Positions 9,892-20,517 of a DNA stretch of 64,000 nucleotides are shown piece by piece; the stretch's first letter is position 1; every line of letters starts with the position of its first letter. Source of the DNA: Psychromonas sp. CNPT3 (GTDB taxonomy: Bacteria; Pseudomonadota; Gammaproteobacteria; Enterobacterales; Psychromonadaceae). The stretch spans positions 1,755,883 to 1,819,882 of the forward strand of contig NC_020802.1 of NCBI RefSeq assembly GCF_000153405.2, in the 5' to 3' direction. The notes beneath the pieces were generated by a model. That model saw only the letters and a program-made list of their open reading frames with translations, ran no database searches and was not told the DNA's origin. A program made the position numbers and the translations under genes.

Positions 9892-10191
9892 TTACACCAC
9901 AAAATGAAAACCCATGCTTTCCATTATCTCATCGCGTTTTTGTTGTGAGGCGATTTGTAGATAAGCATTTACCGCACCTTTCTGCTTATGACCGGGCTTA
10001 TCATAACCAAGACTTTGGTGCAGTGTGTCTTTTTGTTTTTCGGAGAGAACCATTGAAAACGTTGCAGAAGGGGTTTTTTTAGCAACAGGCGCAAGCTCGC
10101 TCTGCATCGCAGGCGTGGCTTTTTTTACGTCATGACTAGGCTGCGACTTTAGCGGTTTAAACAGCGTCGTTGTCGGATTAATTACGTTCAT
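9892..10191 (-). CDS. Small hypothetical protein downstream of tsaB
   Basis: The 99-residue soluble protein is not recognised. The first half is low-complexity and rich in Pro, Lys and Thr (PTTTLFKPLKSQPSHDVKKATP). The second half is more ordered (VLSEKQKDTLHQSLGYD, AYLQIASQQKRDEIMESMGF) and looks like a short helical domain. It starts 31 bp downstream of tsaB on the same strand with a GGGGG-type ribosome-binding site, which supports co-transcription. No signal peptide or membrane segment is present. Confidence 0.55.
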   Translation of the reverse strand: MNVINPTTTLFKPLKSQPSHDVKKATPAMQSELAPVAKKTPSATFSMVLSEKQKDTLHQSLGYDKPGHKQKGAVNAYLQIASQQKRDEIMESMGFHFVV

Positions 10192-10222
10192 TGCGTCGCG
10201 CCCCCTATTGGCCTATCTCGTT

Positions 10223-10936
10223 TTATTCTCTACCGGGTAGTTTTTTCCACGTGACTTTATCACGAAGATAAACCGGTAATGCATTTTCTGGTAACTGCGT
10301 TTCCTGCATCTCAATGCCTTTTTCAACTTGCTTTAACATATAGCGAGCGGAGGGAAATTCAATATCCAGTATTTTTAAATTTGAAAAATAGGTCTCTAAT
10401 TCAGGATAAGCTTGCCACCCCGTACCCACTCTGCAAATATGTGTCTCTAAGCTTAATGTTAGCGCACCTAAATCTGACGGTTTGATCACTTGTTCAACAT
10501 CAACCAATGTCATTAATTCGCCATCATATTTGTAATGACCAAAATAAACTTCTCCCATGCGCGCATCGATAGCAGCATAGACTTCCGTTATTTGTTCAAC
10601 ATCATAGGCTTGCTGCGCCATCGCTTGTAGTGTTGATACGCCCAACATCTTTTTATCTATACCGAATGCTAAACCTTGTGCAATACTGATGCCAATTCTC
10701 ACGCCGGTAAAACTACCTGGGCCACGTCCATAAGCAATGACGTCAATGTCACTTAACGCGACGTTTGCTTGGGTCAATATCAATTCAATGGTCGGCAATA
10801 TTTTACGTGTATGTTCACGTGGTGCGAGCATAAAATGATCGCTAATTATCTTTTCATTTTCATTTTTAATAAGTAATGCAACTGAGCATGCTTCTGTTGA
10901 TGTATCAACACATAACACTTTTAATGTTTTAGTCAT
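10223..10936 (-). CDS. tsaB: tRNA threonylcarbamoyladenosine biosynthesis protein TsaB
   Basis: TsaB (YeaZ) is the scaffold partner of TsaD in making t6A37 on ANN-decoding tRNAs. The 237-residue protein shows the ASKHA-fold N-terminus (LCVDTSTEACSVAL), the helix AYGRGPGSFTGVRIGISIAQGLAFG (about residues 68-92) that forms the TsaD interface, and GVSTLQAMAQQA. It lies 20 bp downstream of the yoaA-like helicase gene on the same strand. This pairing also occurs in E. coli and suggests one transcript. Confidence 0.95.
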   Translation of the reverse strand: MTKTLKVLCVDTSTEACSVALLIKNENEKIISDHFMLAPREHTRKILPTIELILTQANVALSDIDVIAYGRGPGSFTGVRIGISIAQGLAFGIDKKMLGVSTLQAMAQQAYDVEQITEVYAAIDARMGEVYFGHYKYDGELMTLVDVEQVIKPSDLGALTLSLETHICRVGTGWQAYPELETYFSNLKILDIEFPSARYMLKQVEKGIEMQETQLPENALPVYLRDKVTWKKLPGRE

Positions 10937-10956
10937 ATTTAACCTGTTTCTTCTTT

Positions 10957-12879
10957 TTAATCTATATTTTTTAAAAAATCAATCGCATTTTGTAGCGTAC
11001 GTGTACGTGGCATCGCGGGTAAACTATTTAGAAACAGATCCCCATATTTTCGCGTCACTAAACGATTATCACACACAATTAATACACCTTTATCTTGCTC
11101 AGCGCGAATAAGACGGCCAATCCCCTGCTTAAAGGCTATCACCGCTTGCGGTAGTTGCACATCAAAAAAGGGATCTTTACCTTTTAATAACGCATCTTCA
11201 ATACGGGCTTTTAATAAGGGCTCTTCAGGAGAGCTAAACGGCAGTTTATCAATGATCACGCACGATAACGTTTGCCCGCGAACATCCACACCTTCCCAAA
11301 AACTACTGGTCGCAACCAGTAAGGCATTACCATGCTCAACAAACTCCTTTAATAAGGCTTGTTTGCTTTTTTCGCCTTGTAATAATACAGGCAAAGTTAA
11401 GGTTTGTCGAAACCCTATCGCCAGCTGATTCATCATGGCATGACTCGTACAAAGAAAGAAACACCGACCTTTACTGGCCCTTATCACCGGGGAGAGTTCA
11501 TCTACAAGAATATTGGCTAAACCTGGCGTTCCCGGCTCAGGGAATAAGCGAGGCACCACAAATAATGTTTGCTCCGCATAATTAAACGGGCTATTTAATT
11601 GCAGTGCTTTACTCTTTTGTAAACCCAACAAATCCATAAAATGGTGGAATTTTCCTTGCACGGAAAGAGTGGCCGACGTGAAAATCCACGCTGCATTTTT
11701 TTTCTCACATTCTTCCTGAAAACGTTTCGCCACACTAAGAGGCGTAATATTTAAGGTGACATGCTGCGCAGAGCAATCAAACCAATAGCTAAAACCGCTG
11801 CTATTGACTTCATTTAACTTTTTAAATAATAGCGTGAACGTCGCTAAACGTTCAAAACAATGATCTAATAACTCACTTTTTCCAAGACGCTCTAATAACA
11901 CCGAATTTAAAAACTGCATCACCTGTAATAAGCGTTGAACATGTAATTGCATGACCCGTTGTTTGGATTTTTCTCGCCAACTTCCGGTGCCTTTATCCAT
12001 CGCAAACGCAAGGCGAAAATCAAGCGCTGAAACACGTAATTGGTCAGCGGCTTTCGCCATCTGTTTAGCTTCTCGTAGCTCCATGCGATACACAAAATCA
12101 ATATCTTTGGCTAAATCGATTAATTGACGCGTGGAGAGAGACTCTCCAAAATAGACGCTGGCGATATCGGGTAATTGATGCGCTTCATCAAAAATATACA
12201 CGCTTGCCTCAGGAATAAGCTCCCCAAAACCGGTCTCTTTGACCGCAAGATCTGCAAAGAAAAGATGGTGATTTATCACCAATAAATCAGCCTGCATCGC
12301 TTTTTTTCTGGCATTAACAATAAAGCAATCATCAAAACATGGGCACTCTCGCCCAAGGCAATTATCATTGTTGCTGGTAATAGCAGATAATATAAACGCA
12401 TCTTCTGCTAAAAAATCAATTTCAGAGATATCGCCCATTTTGGTTTTAAGCGACCAATTTTTTATTTTAACTAAGGTTATCTGTAAGGCTTTCTCTTTTC
12501 GTTGGCTCTCTAATATAAAACGATTAAAGCGTTCTCGGCAAAGATAGTTACTGCGCCCTTTTAATAAGCTTACCGAGCCAGTAAATCCCGTAGTTTCTAT
12601 TAAAAGCGGTAAATCTTTTAAATATAACTGCTCTTGTAGGGCTTTACTGCCTGTTGATATGATAATAGAGGCGTCATTGTTTTTATTATATGAGAGTAAG
12701 GCAGGCGCAAGGTAGGCAAAGGTCTTTCCGGTACCGGTTTCAGCCTCGACCAATAATTGTTCTTTTTTATCAATAGCGCAGACAACAGCTTCCGCCATTT
12801 CTACTTGCGCGTCACGTGTAATATAATGCGTTAATTTTTTACTGAGAGGACCACGTGTTGAAAAAAAAGATGAAATCAA
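10957..12879 (-). CDS. yoaA: DinG/XPD-family ATP-dependent DNA helicase YoaA
   Basis: This superfamily 2, iron-sulfur 5'-3' DNA helicase is related to DinG and XPD. The 640-residue protein has Walker A AETGTGKTFAYLAPALL (about residues 47-63), Walker B box DEAH (VYIFDEAHQLPD) and helicase motif VI QGIGRLIRAEQD near the C-terminus. The Fe-S cluster cysteines sit in YLCRERF and CLGRECPCFDDC (about residues 113-190). E. coli YoaA partners the polymerase III chi subunit in repair of damaged replication forks. The same partner here is inferred. tsaB follows 20 bp later. Confidence 0.92.
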   Translation of the reverse strand: MISSFFSTRGPLSKKLTHYITRDAQVEMAEAVVCAIDKKEQLLVEAETGTGKTFAYLAPALLSYNKNNDASIIISTGSKALQEQLYLKDLPLLIETTGFTGSVSLLKGRSNYLCRERFNRFILESQRKEKALQITLVKIKNWSLKTKMGDISEIDFLAEDAFILSAITSNNDNCLGRECPCFDDCFIVNARKKAMQADLLVINHHLFFADLAVKETGFGELIPEASVYIFDEAHQLPDIASVYFGESLSTRQLIDLAKDIDFVYRMELREAKQMAKAADQLRVSALDFRLAFAMDKGTGSWREKSKQRVMQLHVQRLLQVMQFLNSVLLERLGKSELLDHCFERLATFTLLFKKLNEVNSSGFSYWFDCSAQHVTLNITPLSVAKRFQEECEKKNAAWIFTSATLSVQGKFHHFMDLLGLQKSKALQLNSPFNYAEQTLFVVPRLFPEPGTPGLANILVDELSPVIRASKGRCFFLCTSHAMMNQLAIGFRQTLTLPVLLQGEKSKQALLKEFVEHGNALLVATSSFWEGVDVRGQTLSCVIIDKLPFSSPEEPLLKARIEDALLKGKDPFFDVQLPQAVIAFKQGIGRLIRAEQDKGVLIVCDNRLVTRKYGDLFLNSLPAMPRTRTLQNAIDFLKNID

Positions 12880-12955
12880 TTTATATCGCTCTTGCTGGAC
12901 TAATAATTAGCTGTATTCTACGTGAGTTAATACAAATTAATAAGAAGAATATACG

Positions 12956-13339
12956 ATGATAAAATTGCCCGGTAGATTAGGTGTTGAATTTAAAACGATA
13001 CGTGCGATGGTTAATATTTATTGTCACAACAAACACCCGGCAAAAGAGACGTGTGCAGAGTGCCAAGCCTTTTTAAGCTATGCGAACGAAAAGTTAGATA
13101 GATGCCCCTACGGGCAAAATAAACCCACCTGTAATAAATGCCCTATTCATTGTTATAAAAAAGAGCAACGCGAGCAGGCGCGCACTATCATGCGCTATGC
13201 AGGCCCGAGAATGTTGCTTTGGCACCCTATTTTAGCGTTTAAGCATTTACACGCAGAAAAGCATCCTATTCCCCAAAAAATACCCGAAAAAGCATCACAT
13301 CGTCATCTGCGAAAATTAAACCGACACATCGACACTTGA
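12956..13339 (+). CDS. ygbA: YgbA-like nitrous oxide-stimulated promoter family protein
   Basis: The 127-residue, cysteine-rich, basic protein matches the family annotated as nitrous-oxide-stimulated promoter protein (YgbA in E. coli, whose gene is NsrR-regulated). Conserved features are MVNIYCHNKH, CAECQAFLSYANEKLDRCPYG, CNKCPIHCYK and MRYAGPRMLLWHPI. The seven or so cysteines could hold metal. The biochemical role is not established. It is divergent from yoaA with a 76-bp gap. I saw no convincing NsrR box there. Its 3' end overlaps the convergent small ORF that follows. Confidence 0.85.
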   Translation: MIKLPGRLGVEFKTIRAMVNIYCHNKHPAKETCAECQAFLSYANEKLDRCPYGQNKPTCNKCPIHCYKKEQREQARTIMRYAGPRMLLWHPILAFKHLHAEKHPIPQKIPEKASHRHLRKLNRHIDT

Positions 13340-13570
13340 ACCTTTGTTTTCATCTTTCGCGTTGCTTTGCTGCTCGCTTGACTCAGTCTCTTGCTTTACA
13401 TTTATCTTTTTTAACAAATGCACGCTTTCGGCCACATCTTCAGGTGAACTATTGTTCTCCTGTTTTGAGGCTTTATATTTTTTCATTTTATGATTAACTA
13501 ATTTTTCCCCATTTATTGATTTAAAAACCGCGGGGGGCTGAATAAATTGAGTGATTAAATGCTGACTCAT
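13316..13570 (-). CDS. Small hypothetical protein convergent with ygbA
   Basis: I place the start at the ATG at 13570 because a strong AAAAGGAGG lies four bases upstream. The longer frame to 13606 lacks such a site. The 84-residue product is hydrophilic, starts MSQHLITQFIQPPAVF and ends in a disordered Glu/Ser/Asn-rich tail (ESSEQQSNAKDENKGSSVDVSV). No known domain is recognised. Its last 24 bp overlap the end of ygbA on the other strand. The ribosome-binding site is the main reason to consider it real. Confidence 0.4.
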   Translation of the reverse strand: MSQHLITQFIQPPAVFKSINGEKLVNHKMKKYKASKQENNSSPEDVAESVHLLKKINVKQETESSEQQSNAKDENKGSSVDVSV

Positions 13571-14118
13571 AAAACCTCCTTTTAAAAATTTATCGGCTGT
13601 TTCCATTATTACTTGATGCGTTATACATAAATATAAGGCTGATATTCAAAAAAAGAGACAATAATAATTATCAATTCAAATAATAAAAGACGATAGCCTC
13701 TGCTCAAATCGATAAAAATATGACGAATAAGTAACCTTCAAAAGTATATGTACTATTATATCTCAACTAGCGATGAGTTTTCATCTGCCACTTGTGCCGA
13801 TAACGACGCAAACCCTCTCTACACATAGGTTGTTGCTTTTTTATTGCAGTTAAATGGCCGTGTAATTTAAGCATCGCGATCTATTTTTCTCATCTATAAA
13901 ATAAAGTGCGATACAAAACAAATAAACACTATTAAATGTTTATTTAGTACTCTCTGTGGGTGCTGCGTAGATAAGCTCAGTTTATTCTGTGTATGAAAAC
14001 AAATAAGGTACTCTTTACTTTTACCTCGCTTACTTAGATCACAGTTTAACTATTGACTTAGCCGTCTAGATGTCTTAATGTCTATTCAAGTACCTATAAA
14101 TAATTTTTAGAGTAGATA
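13571..14118. other. Intergenic region carrying the metNIQ control region
   Basis: No gene that I can support lies in these 548 bases. The right end holds the MetJ operator described separately. The remainder is AT-rich (for example the A/T-rich runs at 13620-13720) and shows no obvious tRNA, riboswitch or repeat of the families found elsewhere in the window. Confidence 0.5.
14060..14083 (+). promoter_or_regulatory. MetJ operator: three tandem met boxes upstream of metN
   Basis: Three adjacent 8-mers resemble the MetJ consensus AGACGTCT: AGCCGTCT (14060-14067), AGATGTCT (14068-14075) and TAATGTCT (14076-14083). The block ends 35 bp before the metN start. MetJ with SAM represses methionine uptake and synthesis genes in gammaproteobacteria, so repression of metNIQ when methionine is plentiful is expected. 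Confidence 0.85.
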
Positions 14119-15153
14119 ATGATAAAAATTCAAAACGTAAATAAAATATTTTATCAAGGGGAAAAACAGATCCCAGCCTTGCAAGATATTAATCTAAATA
14201 TTGCACAGGGAAGCATTTTTGGTGTGATCGGCGCATCGGGTGCAGGGAAAAGTACCTTGATCCGTTGTGTTAATCTATTAGAGCGCCCCACGACAGGTGC
14301 TGTGATTGTTGATGGTATCGATTTAACAACGCTATCGGCTCGCGATCTTACTTTGGCGCGTCGTAAAATTGGTATGATTTTCCAACACTTTAATTTACTG
14401 TCATCTCGCAGTGTTTTTGCCAATATCGCCTTACCGCTGGAACTCGCAGGGGTCGATAAAAAAAGCATACAACTCAAAGTAAATACCTTACTCGATCTTG
14501 TTGGCTTAACCGATAAGAAAGACACCTACCCTGCTAATTTAAGTGGTGGACAAAAACAACGTGTGGCGATTGCGCGCGCATTGGCATCAGATCCTAAAGT
14601 CTTGTTGTGTGACGAAGCCACCAGTGCCCTTGATCCTGCCAGTACACTTTCTATTTTAAACTTACTGCGCAAAATAAATAAAACATTAAACCTGACCATT
14701 TTACTGATCACCCATGAAATGGCCGTTGTTAAAGGGATCTGTAGCGAAGTCGCTATTATTGGTGATGGAAAATTGGTTGAGAGTGGCAAGGTGGGTGATA
14801 TTTTTGCGCATCCCAAAACTGAATTAGCCCGAGACTTTATACGCTCTACTCTCGATTTAACCATTCCAGAAGATTACCAAGCGCGTTTACATGCAAGCCC
14901 TGTGCAAAATAGTTACCCTCTTTTACGTTTAGAGTTTACGGGCAACTCCGTAGATGCGCCGATAATAAGCCAATTAGCAAGAAAATTTAATATTGATATC
15001 AGCATATTAAGCTCAAACATGGATTATGTCGGTGGATTAAAATTTGGCTTAATGCTGGCTGAAGTCTTCGGTAGCCCAGAGGCAACCAAAGAAGCAATTA
15101 CCTTTTTAAAAGAGCAAAAAATAGAAGTCGAGGTGTTAGGATATGTCGTTTAA
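14119..15153 (+). CDS. metN: Methionine ABC transporter ATP-binding protein MetN
   Basis: MetN is the ATPase of the D/L-methionine importer MetNIQ. The 344 residues contain Walker [12 protein letters not shown] (about 37-47), signature [15 protein letters not shown] (about 140-154), Walker [12 protein letters not shown] (about 162-172) and the switch histidine in [10 protein letters not shown]. Residues about 250-344 form the C-terminal regulatory (C2/NIL) domain that binds methionine and causes transinhibition. The gene follows the met boxes and overlaps metI by 11 bp. Confidence 0.97.
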   Translation: MIKIQNVNKIFYQGEKQIPALQDINLNIAQGSIFGVIGASGAGKSTLIRCVNLLERPTTGAVIVDGIDLTTLSARDLTLARRKIGMIFQHFNLLSSRSVFANIALPLELAGVDKKSIQLKVNTLLDLVGLTDKKDTYPANLSGGQKQRVAIARALASDPKVLLCDEATSALDPASTLSILNLLRKINKTLNLTILLITHEMAVVKGICSEVAIIGDGKLVESGKVGDIFAHPKTELARDFIRSTLDLTIPEDYQARLHASPVQNSYPLLRLEFTGNSVDAPIISQLARKFNIDISILSSNMDYVGGLKFGLMLAEVFGSPEATKEAITFLKEQKIEVEVLGYVV

Positions 15154-15829
15154 TTTAATTATACAATGGTGGGAAAATAACACCCGCATGATACAACTGT
15201 TAATAGAGGCCCTCGGACAAACCTTAAATATGGTGTTCTCTTCAGGCCTTATCGGTTTTGCTATCGGCATTCCCTTAGGCGTTCTTCTGCACATAAGCAA
15301 AAAAAATGGCTTACTTGAAAACAGCATTTTAAATAGAGTTTTAGGCATTGTTGTTAATATTGGGCGCTCTATTCCTTTTATTATTTTGTTAGTGGCTATT
15401 ATTCCCTTTACTCGGTTTATCGTGGGTAGCTCCATTGGCACAGCTGCCGCCATCGTCCCCTTAACCATTGGCGCGATCCCTTTTATTGCCCGTCTTGTCG
15501 AAGGTGCCTTATTAGAAGTTCCGAACGGTTTAGTTGAAGCGGCCCAAGCAATGGGCGCATCCCCGTTGCAAATTATCATTAAAGTATTATTGCCAGAAGC
15601 ACTACCGGGCATTATTAATGCGGGTATTATCACCTTAGTTACACTCGTTGGTTACTCTGCAATGGCAGGTACCGTCGGTGGCGGTGGCTTAGGCGATGTC
15701 GGTATTCGTTATGGTTATCAGCGTTTTGATGGCACGGTTATGTTTATCACCGTCGTCATGCTGGTTATCTTAGTTCAAATAATTCAATCGATTGGCGATC
15801 ATCTTGTTAAACGCGTAGATCATCGTTAA
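15143..15829 (+). CDS. metI: Methionine ABC transporter permease MetI
   Basis: MetI is the membrane channel subunit of MetNIQ. The 228-residue protein has about five membrane segments and the EAA loop that docks with MetN ([26 protein letters not shown], about residues 132-157). The ATG at 15143 lies inside the end of metN (11-bp overlap), which implies translational coupling. metQ follows 31 bp downstream. Confidence 0.97.
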   Translation: MSFNLIIQWWENNTRMIQLLIEALGQTLNMVFSSGLIGFAIGIPLGVLLHISKKNGLLENSILNRVLGIVVNIGRSIPFIILLVAIIPFTRFIVGSSIGTAAAIVPLTIGAIPFIARLVEGALLEVPNGLVEAAQAMGASPLQIIIKVLLPEALPGIINAGIITLVTLVGYSAMAGTVGGGGLGDVGIRYGYQRFDGTVMFITVVMLVILVQIIQSIGDHLVKRVDHR

Positions 15830-15860
15830 ACACTCTTAGTTAATACAAAAGGAACATCAT

Positions 15861-16679
15861 ATGACATTAAACATTAAACACATTTTAAGCGTTGTCGGTC
15901 TGGCCTCATGCATTGCCTTAACCGGATGTAACGATAAAAAAGAAGAAGTGGTTGATAATAATAAGATAAATGTTGCAGTTATTGCAGGCTCTGAGGCGCA
16001 AGTTGCTGAAATTGCAGCAAAAGTGGCTAAAGAGAAATATGGCTTAGAAGTAAACCTTATTACTTTTTCAGATTATATCACGCCCAATGCGGCCCTTGAT
16101 GAAGGCTCTGTTGATATCAATGTCTTTCAACATAAGCCTTATTTAGATCAACAAATTAAAGATCGTGATTATAAATTTAGTATTGCTGGCAATACCTTTG
16201 TATACCCGATTGCAGGCTATTCAAATACCATAAAATCATTAGATCAACTTGAAGATGGTGCACAAGTGGCAGTACCAAGTGATCCAACAAACTTAGGCCG
16301 CTCATTGATTTTACTTGAGCAACAAGGTCTTATTCGCTTAAAAGATGGTAGTGATTTAAGTGCGACGGTTCTCGATATTGTTGAGAATCCTAAAAACTTA
16401 AAAATAGTAGAGCTTGAAGCCGCCCAACTACCACGTTCACTCGATGATGTTGCGCTCGCTATTATCAATACCACTTACGCAAGTAGCATTAATCTTTCAC
16501 CCGAAAAAGATGGTTTATTTGTTGAAGATAAAAAATCACCTTATGTTAACTTGATAGTGGCACGTACCGACAATGTTAACGCCGTCAACGTACAAACGTT
16601 TGTTAAGGCATATCAATCTGAAGAGGTGTACCAAGGTGCCCTTAAAATCTTTAAAAATGGTGTGGTAAAAGGCTGGTAA
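15861..16679 (+). CDS. metQ: Methionine-binding lipoprotein MetQ
   Basis: MetQ is the substrate-binding protein of the methionine importer, anchored by a lipid at the outer face of the inner membrane. The signal peptide ends in lipobox LTGC with acylated Cys23. The 272-residue protein has NLPA-family features: DVNVFQHKPYL-type segment (here INVFQHKPYLDQQ), VYPIAGYS, VPSDPTNLGRSLILLEQQGLI, and NTTYA near the end. AAAGGA precedes the start. It is the last gene of the operon. Confidence 0.97.
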   Translation: MTLNIKHILSVVGLASCIALTGCNDKKEEVVDNNKINVAVIAGSEAQVAEIAAKVAKEKYGLEVNLITFSDYITPNAALDEGSVDINVFQHKPYLDQQIKDRDYKFSIAGNTFVYPIAGYSNTIKSLDQLEDGAQVAVPSDPTNLGRSLILLEQQGLIRLKDGSDLSATVLDIVENPKNLKIVELEAAQLPRSLDDVALAIINTTYASSINLSPEKDGLFVEDKKSPYVNLIVARTDNVNAVNVQTFVKAYQSEEVYQGALKIFKNGVVKGW

Positions 16680-16705
16680 TAAAAGTTTAATTTAGAAACA
16701 CACAC

Positions 16706-16736
16706 AAAAAAGCCAGTGTTTAACACTGGCTTTTTA
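16706..16736 (+). terminator. Terminator of metNIQ
   Basis: A perfect 10-bp stem (AGCCAGTGTT / AACACTGGCT, 16711-16720 and 16722-16731) is preceded by an A-run and followed by TTTT, 30 bp after the metQ stop. Confidence 0.9.
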
Positions 16737-16757
16737 TTAGTTCATCATAAGGGAAGG

Positions 16758-16922
16758 TTATACCAAAGGAATTAATATAGCTTCCATGTATTGCGCAGGA
16801 AAAATTAACACTAGCAAGGCGTGAGTTGTAGGAGATAGTTGTTCTCACTTCAAAACTCACAACGCAGGTAGGGATAATTTCAACAAGCAAGACGGGTAAC
16901 CTTTTTAGTTCCTTTGGTATTA
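16758..16922 (+). repeat. MITE-like repeat, full copy 1, inserted in the rlmM stop codon
   Basis: The 159-bp core (16761-16919) has 11-bp terminal inverted repeats TACCAAAGGAA / TTCCTTTGGTA and is flanked by the direct repeat TTA (16758-16760, 16920-16922). It is closely similar along its length to the copy at 48513-48671. It has no coding capacity. An internal inverted repeat (GTGAGTT / AACTCAC) adds fold-back potential. The right-hand TTA is, on the minus strand, the TAA stop codon of rlmM. Confidence 0.85.
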
Positions 16923-18020
16923 TTCATCTGGCCCTACTTTTTTGCCCCATACATTACCTAACACACTAATGTGGACAGTGATCTCTTCTCTATCATGATA
17001 CAAATGTTTCGCTTGTAACTGATATTGAAGGCCTGCTTCTTCAAGCTGGTCGGTGATCAATTTAATATCTTGTTGCGCTTCTTGGTAACGCTTTTTCATC
17101 GGTAGCTTTAAGTTAAAGATTGTTTCTTTACACCAGCCTTCAACCAACCATTTTGCTATTAATTGTGCCACCCGCTTAGGTTTCTCAATCATATCGCAAA
17201 CTAACCAATAAATATTTTTACGATCAGGTTCAAATTTAAAACCGTCTTCCATATAATGGGTGACTTGCCCACTGTCCATTAATGCTTGCGCCATAGCACC
17301 ATTATCAACACAGCTTACAAACATACCTTGACGTACTAATTGATAAGTCCAGCCTCCAGGACAAGCGCCTAAATCAACCGCACGCATACCCGATGTAAAG
17401 CGCTCTTCACGCTCTTCTGCTGTTAAAAAAGTATGCACTGCTTCTTCGAGTTTCAATGTAGAGCGGCTCGGCGCTTCACTTGGGAAACGTAAGCGCATAA
17501 TGCCCATATATTGCTCATTACGGTTACCCACTAAAGAATAACCAATATAAGCTGATTGATTATCTAAAAAGCATAAGTGATAACATATTTTTTTACGGTT
17601 TTCTTTGGCAGTTAAGCTCTTTTGTTTTTTTAATGCTTGGCGTAATGGCACGGTAAATTTACGACAAAAAGTCAGTAGAGGTTTTGTTTCGTCCCCTTCT
17701 GGCGTTTCTACGTATAAATCCCCTCCCATCGGTAAATCGCGCGTCACCTCTAAAATAGGCGTGATACGATCTTCAAGCGGTAAGTCTTTAATTAACGTTT
17801 TTATCACGATCATTTGACGAGCAAAAATCAACTGTGAATAATCAAGACCGTTAGCAAGCTCTAAAACATCTTCTGGGTTATAACATTGATAAAATACATA
17901 GCCACTCTGGCGTTGCGTTTTAATAAACCCAAAAACATCAAGTGCACTTGCTTTATCTTGAACTTCATTCGCACAATCATTTTCGAAACCGGGACGACAA
18001 TATAATAAAATACCTAACAT
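16920..18020 (-). CDS. rlmM: 23S rRNA 2'-O-ribose methyltransferase RlmM (C2498)
   Basis: RlmM (YgdE) makes the 2'-O-methyl group on C2498 of 23S rRNA. The 366-residue protein has the expected layout: a THUMP-containing N-terminal part (CRPGFENDCANEV) and a Rossmann-fold catalytic part with SAM motif VDLGACPGGWTYQLV (about residues 214-228). YWLVCDMIEKPKRVA and the K-D-K-E type catalytic residues follow, including FNLKLPMKKR. ygdD lies immediately upstream with a short overlap, as in E. coli. The stop codon coincides with the target duplication of the adjacent repeat. Confidence 0.96.
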   Translation of the reverse strand: MLGILLYCRPGFENDCANEVQDKASALDVFGFIKTQRQSGYVFYQCYNPEDVLELANGLDYSQLIFARQMIVIKTLIKDLPLEDRITPILEVTRDLPMGGDLYVETPEGDETKPLLTFCRKFTVPLRQALKKQKSLTAKENRKKICYHLCFLDNQSAYIGYSLVGNRNEQYMGIMRLRFPSEAPSRSTLKLEEAVHTFLTAEEREERFTSGMRAVDLGACPGGWTYQLVRQGMFVSCVDNGAMAQALMDSGQVTHYMEDGFKFEPDRKNIYWLVCDMIEKPKRVAQLIAKWLVEGWCKETIFNLKLPMKKRYQEAQQDIKLITDQLEEAGLQYQLQAKHLYHDREEITVHISVLGNVWGKKVGPDE

Positions 18021-18403
18021 TTTTTACTCTTTGTAATAAAAGATAAGGCGGCAAATAACCACGCACAAATCAATAATAGCCCACCAAGTGGGGTTATCAT
18101 GGCAACGATTTTTGTTCCCATCAACACATATAAATATAAACTACCACTAAAAAAACAGACGCCTAAGAGTAATGATATTTGACTGAGCAATAAATAACGA
18201 CTCGGCATCAATAAATTTAACGTTGAAACCATCAATAATAGCAGCGCATGTATTAACTGATAATTCACGGCTAACTGAAAGTAATCGACTTGCTGCAAAC
18301 TTGCCCAAGTCGATAAACCATGGTTTGCATAAGCGCCAAGTGCGACGCCCGTCGCCCCCAGCATGCTTGCCATAAATAGAAAAAATCGATTCGATTTCGT
18401 CAT
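18014..18403 (-). CDS. ygdD: DUF423 family membrane protein YgdD
   Basis: This small inner-membrane protein of the DUF423 family has about four membrane segments. Conserved features are LGATGVALGAYANHGLS near the N-terminus, YQLIHALLLL, and FSGSLYLYVLMGTKIVAMITPLGGLLLI. Function is unknown. I choose the ATG at 18403 (MTKSNRF) because it gives the family-typical N-terminus and sits just after the kdsA stop. An in-frame ATG at 18430 would overlap kdsA. The 3' end overlaps rlmM by 7 bp, the usual pairing. Confidence 0.88.
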   Translation of the reverse strand: MTKSNRFFLFMASMLGATGVALGAYANHGLSTWASLQQVDYFQLAVNYQLIHALLLLMVSTLNLLMPSRYLLLSQISLLLGVCFFSGSLYLYVLMGTKIVAMITPLGGLLLICAWLFAALSFITKSKKC

Positions 18404-18410
18404 TTTAAGA

Positions 18411-20127
<1,717 letters not shown>

Positions 20128-20128
20128 T

Positions 20129-20515
20129 TTAACCTACCAATAATATCGCTTGTTTCATGGTTACTAAATACACAATATATGCCAACCACCCAAATGCACC
20201 GACAAAAGACAGCCACTGTATTGGGCGACTCTTTTGTGCATTTAACGCTCGGTTGACCATAAATAAATACGCTACAAATGCAATTAGTTTTTCTAACAGC
20301 CAATATCCAGAGCTCACAAAAGGATCTATTTGTAATAACCAAGCTAAGATAAGACCAAATGCTAAAACCGTTAAATGCGTATGTAATAATATTTTTTTGA
20401 AAATGGCTTTTTGCGCATTTTTATGCCCACGTTGTAGCCAGATAAAGTTAACGATAAAAAAGATCACCGCAATTAAAATTAATGTTAAATGGGTATGTTT
20501 TAAAAAAGCATACAT
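20129..20515 (-). CDS. SirB2 family membrane protein
   Basis: The 128-residue integral membrane protein has about four hydrophobic segments, with positively charged ends (IWLQRGHKNAQKAIFKK). It matches SirB2/YchQ by size, topology and position between prmC and sirB1. Function is unknown. The E. coli name comes from an old link to an invasion regulator. It is separated from prmC by two bases and from sirB1 by one. Confidence 0.88.
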   Translation of the reverse strand: MYAFLKHTHLTLILIAVIFFIVNFIWLQRGHKNAQKAIFKKILLHTHLTVLAFGLILAWLLQIDPFVSSGYWLLEKLIAFVAYLFMVNRALNAQKSRPIQWLSFVGAFGWLAYIVYLVTMKQAILLVG

Positions 20516-20517
20516 AA

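Noticed and set aside
13571-14118. SAM riboswitch upstream of metN
   Set aside because: No conserved SAM aptamer blocks or terminator were seen; the MetJ boxes explain regulation.
15136-15633. 165-codon minus-strand open frame antisense to metI
   Set aside because: It is a shadow of the metI reading frame, and both flanking metN and metI are clearly genuine.
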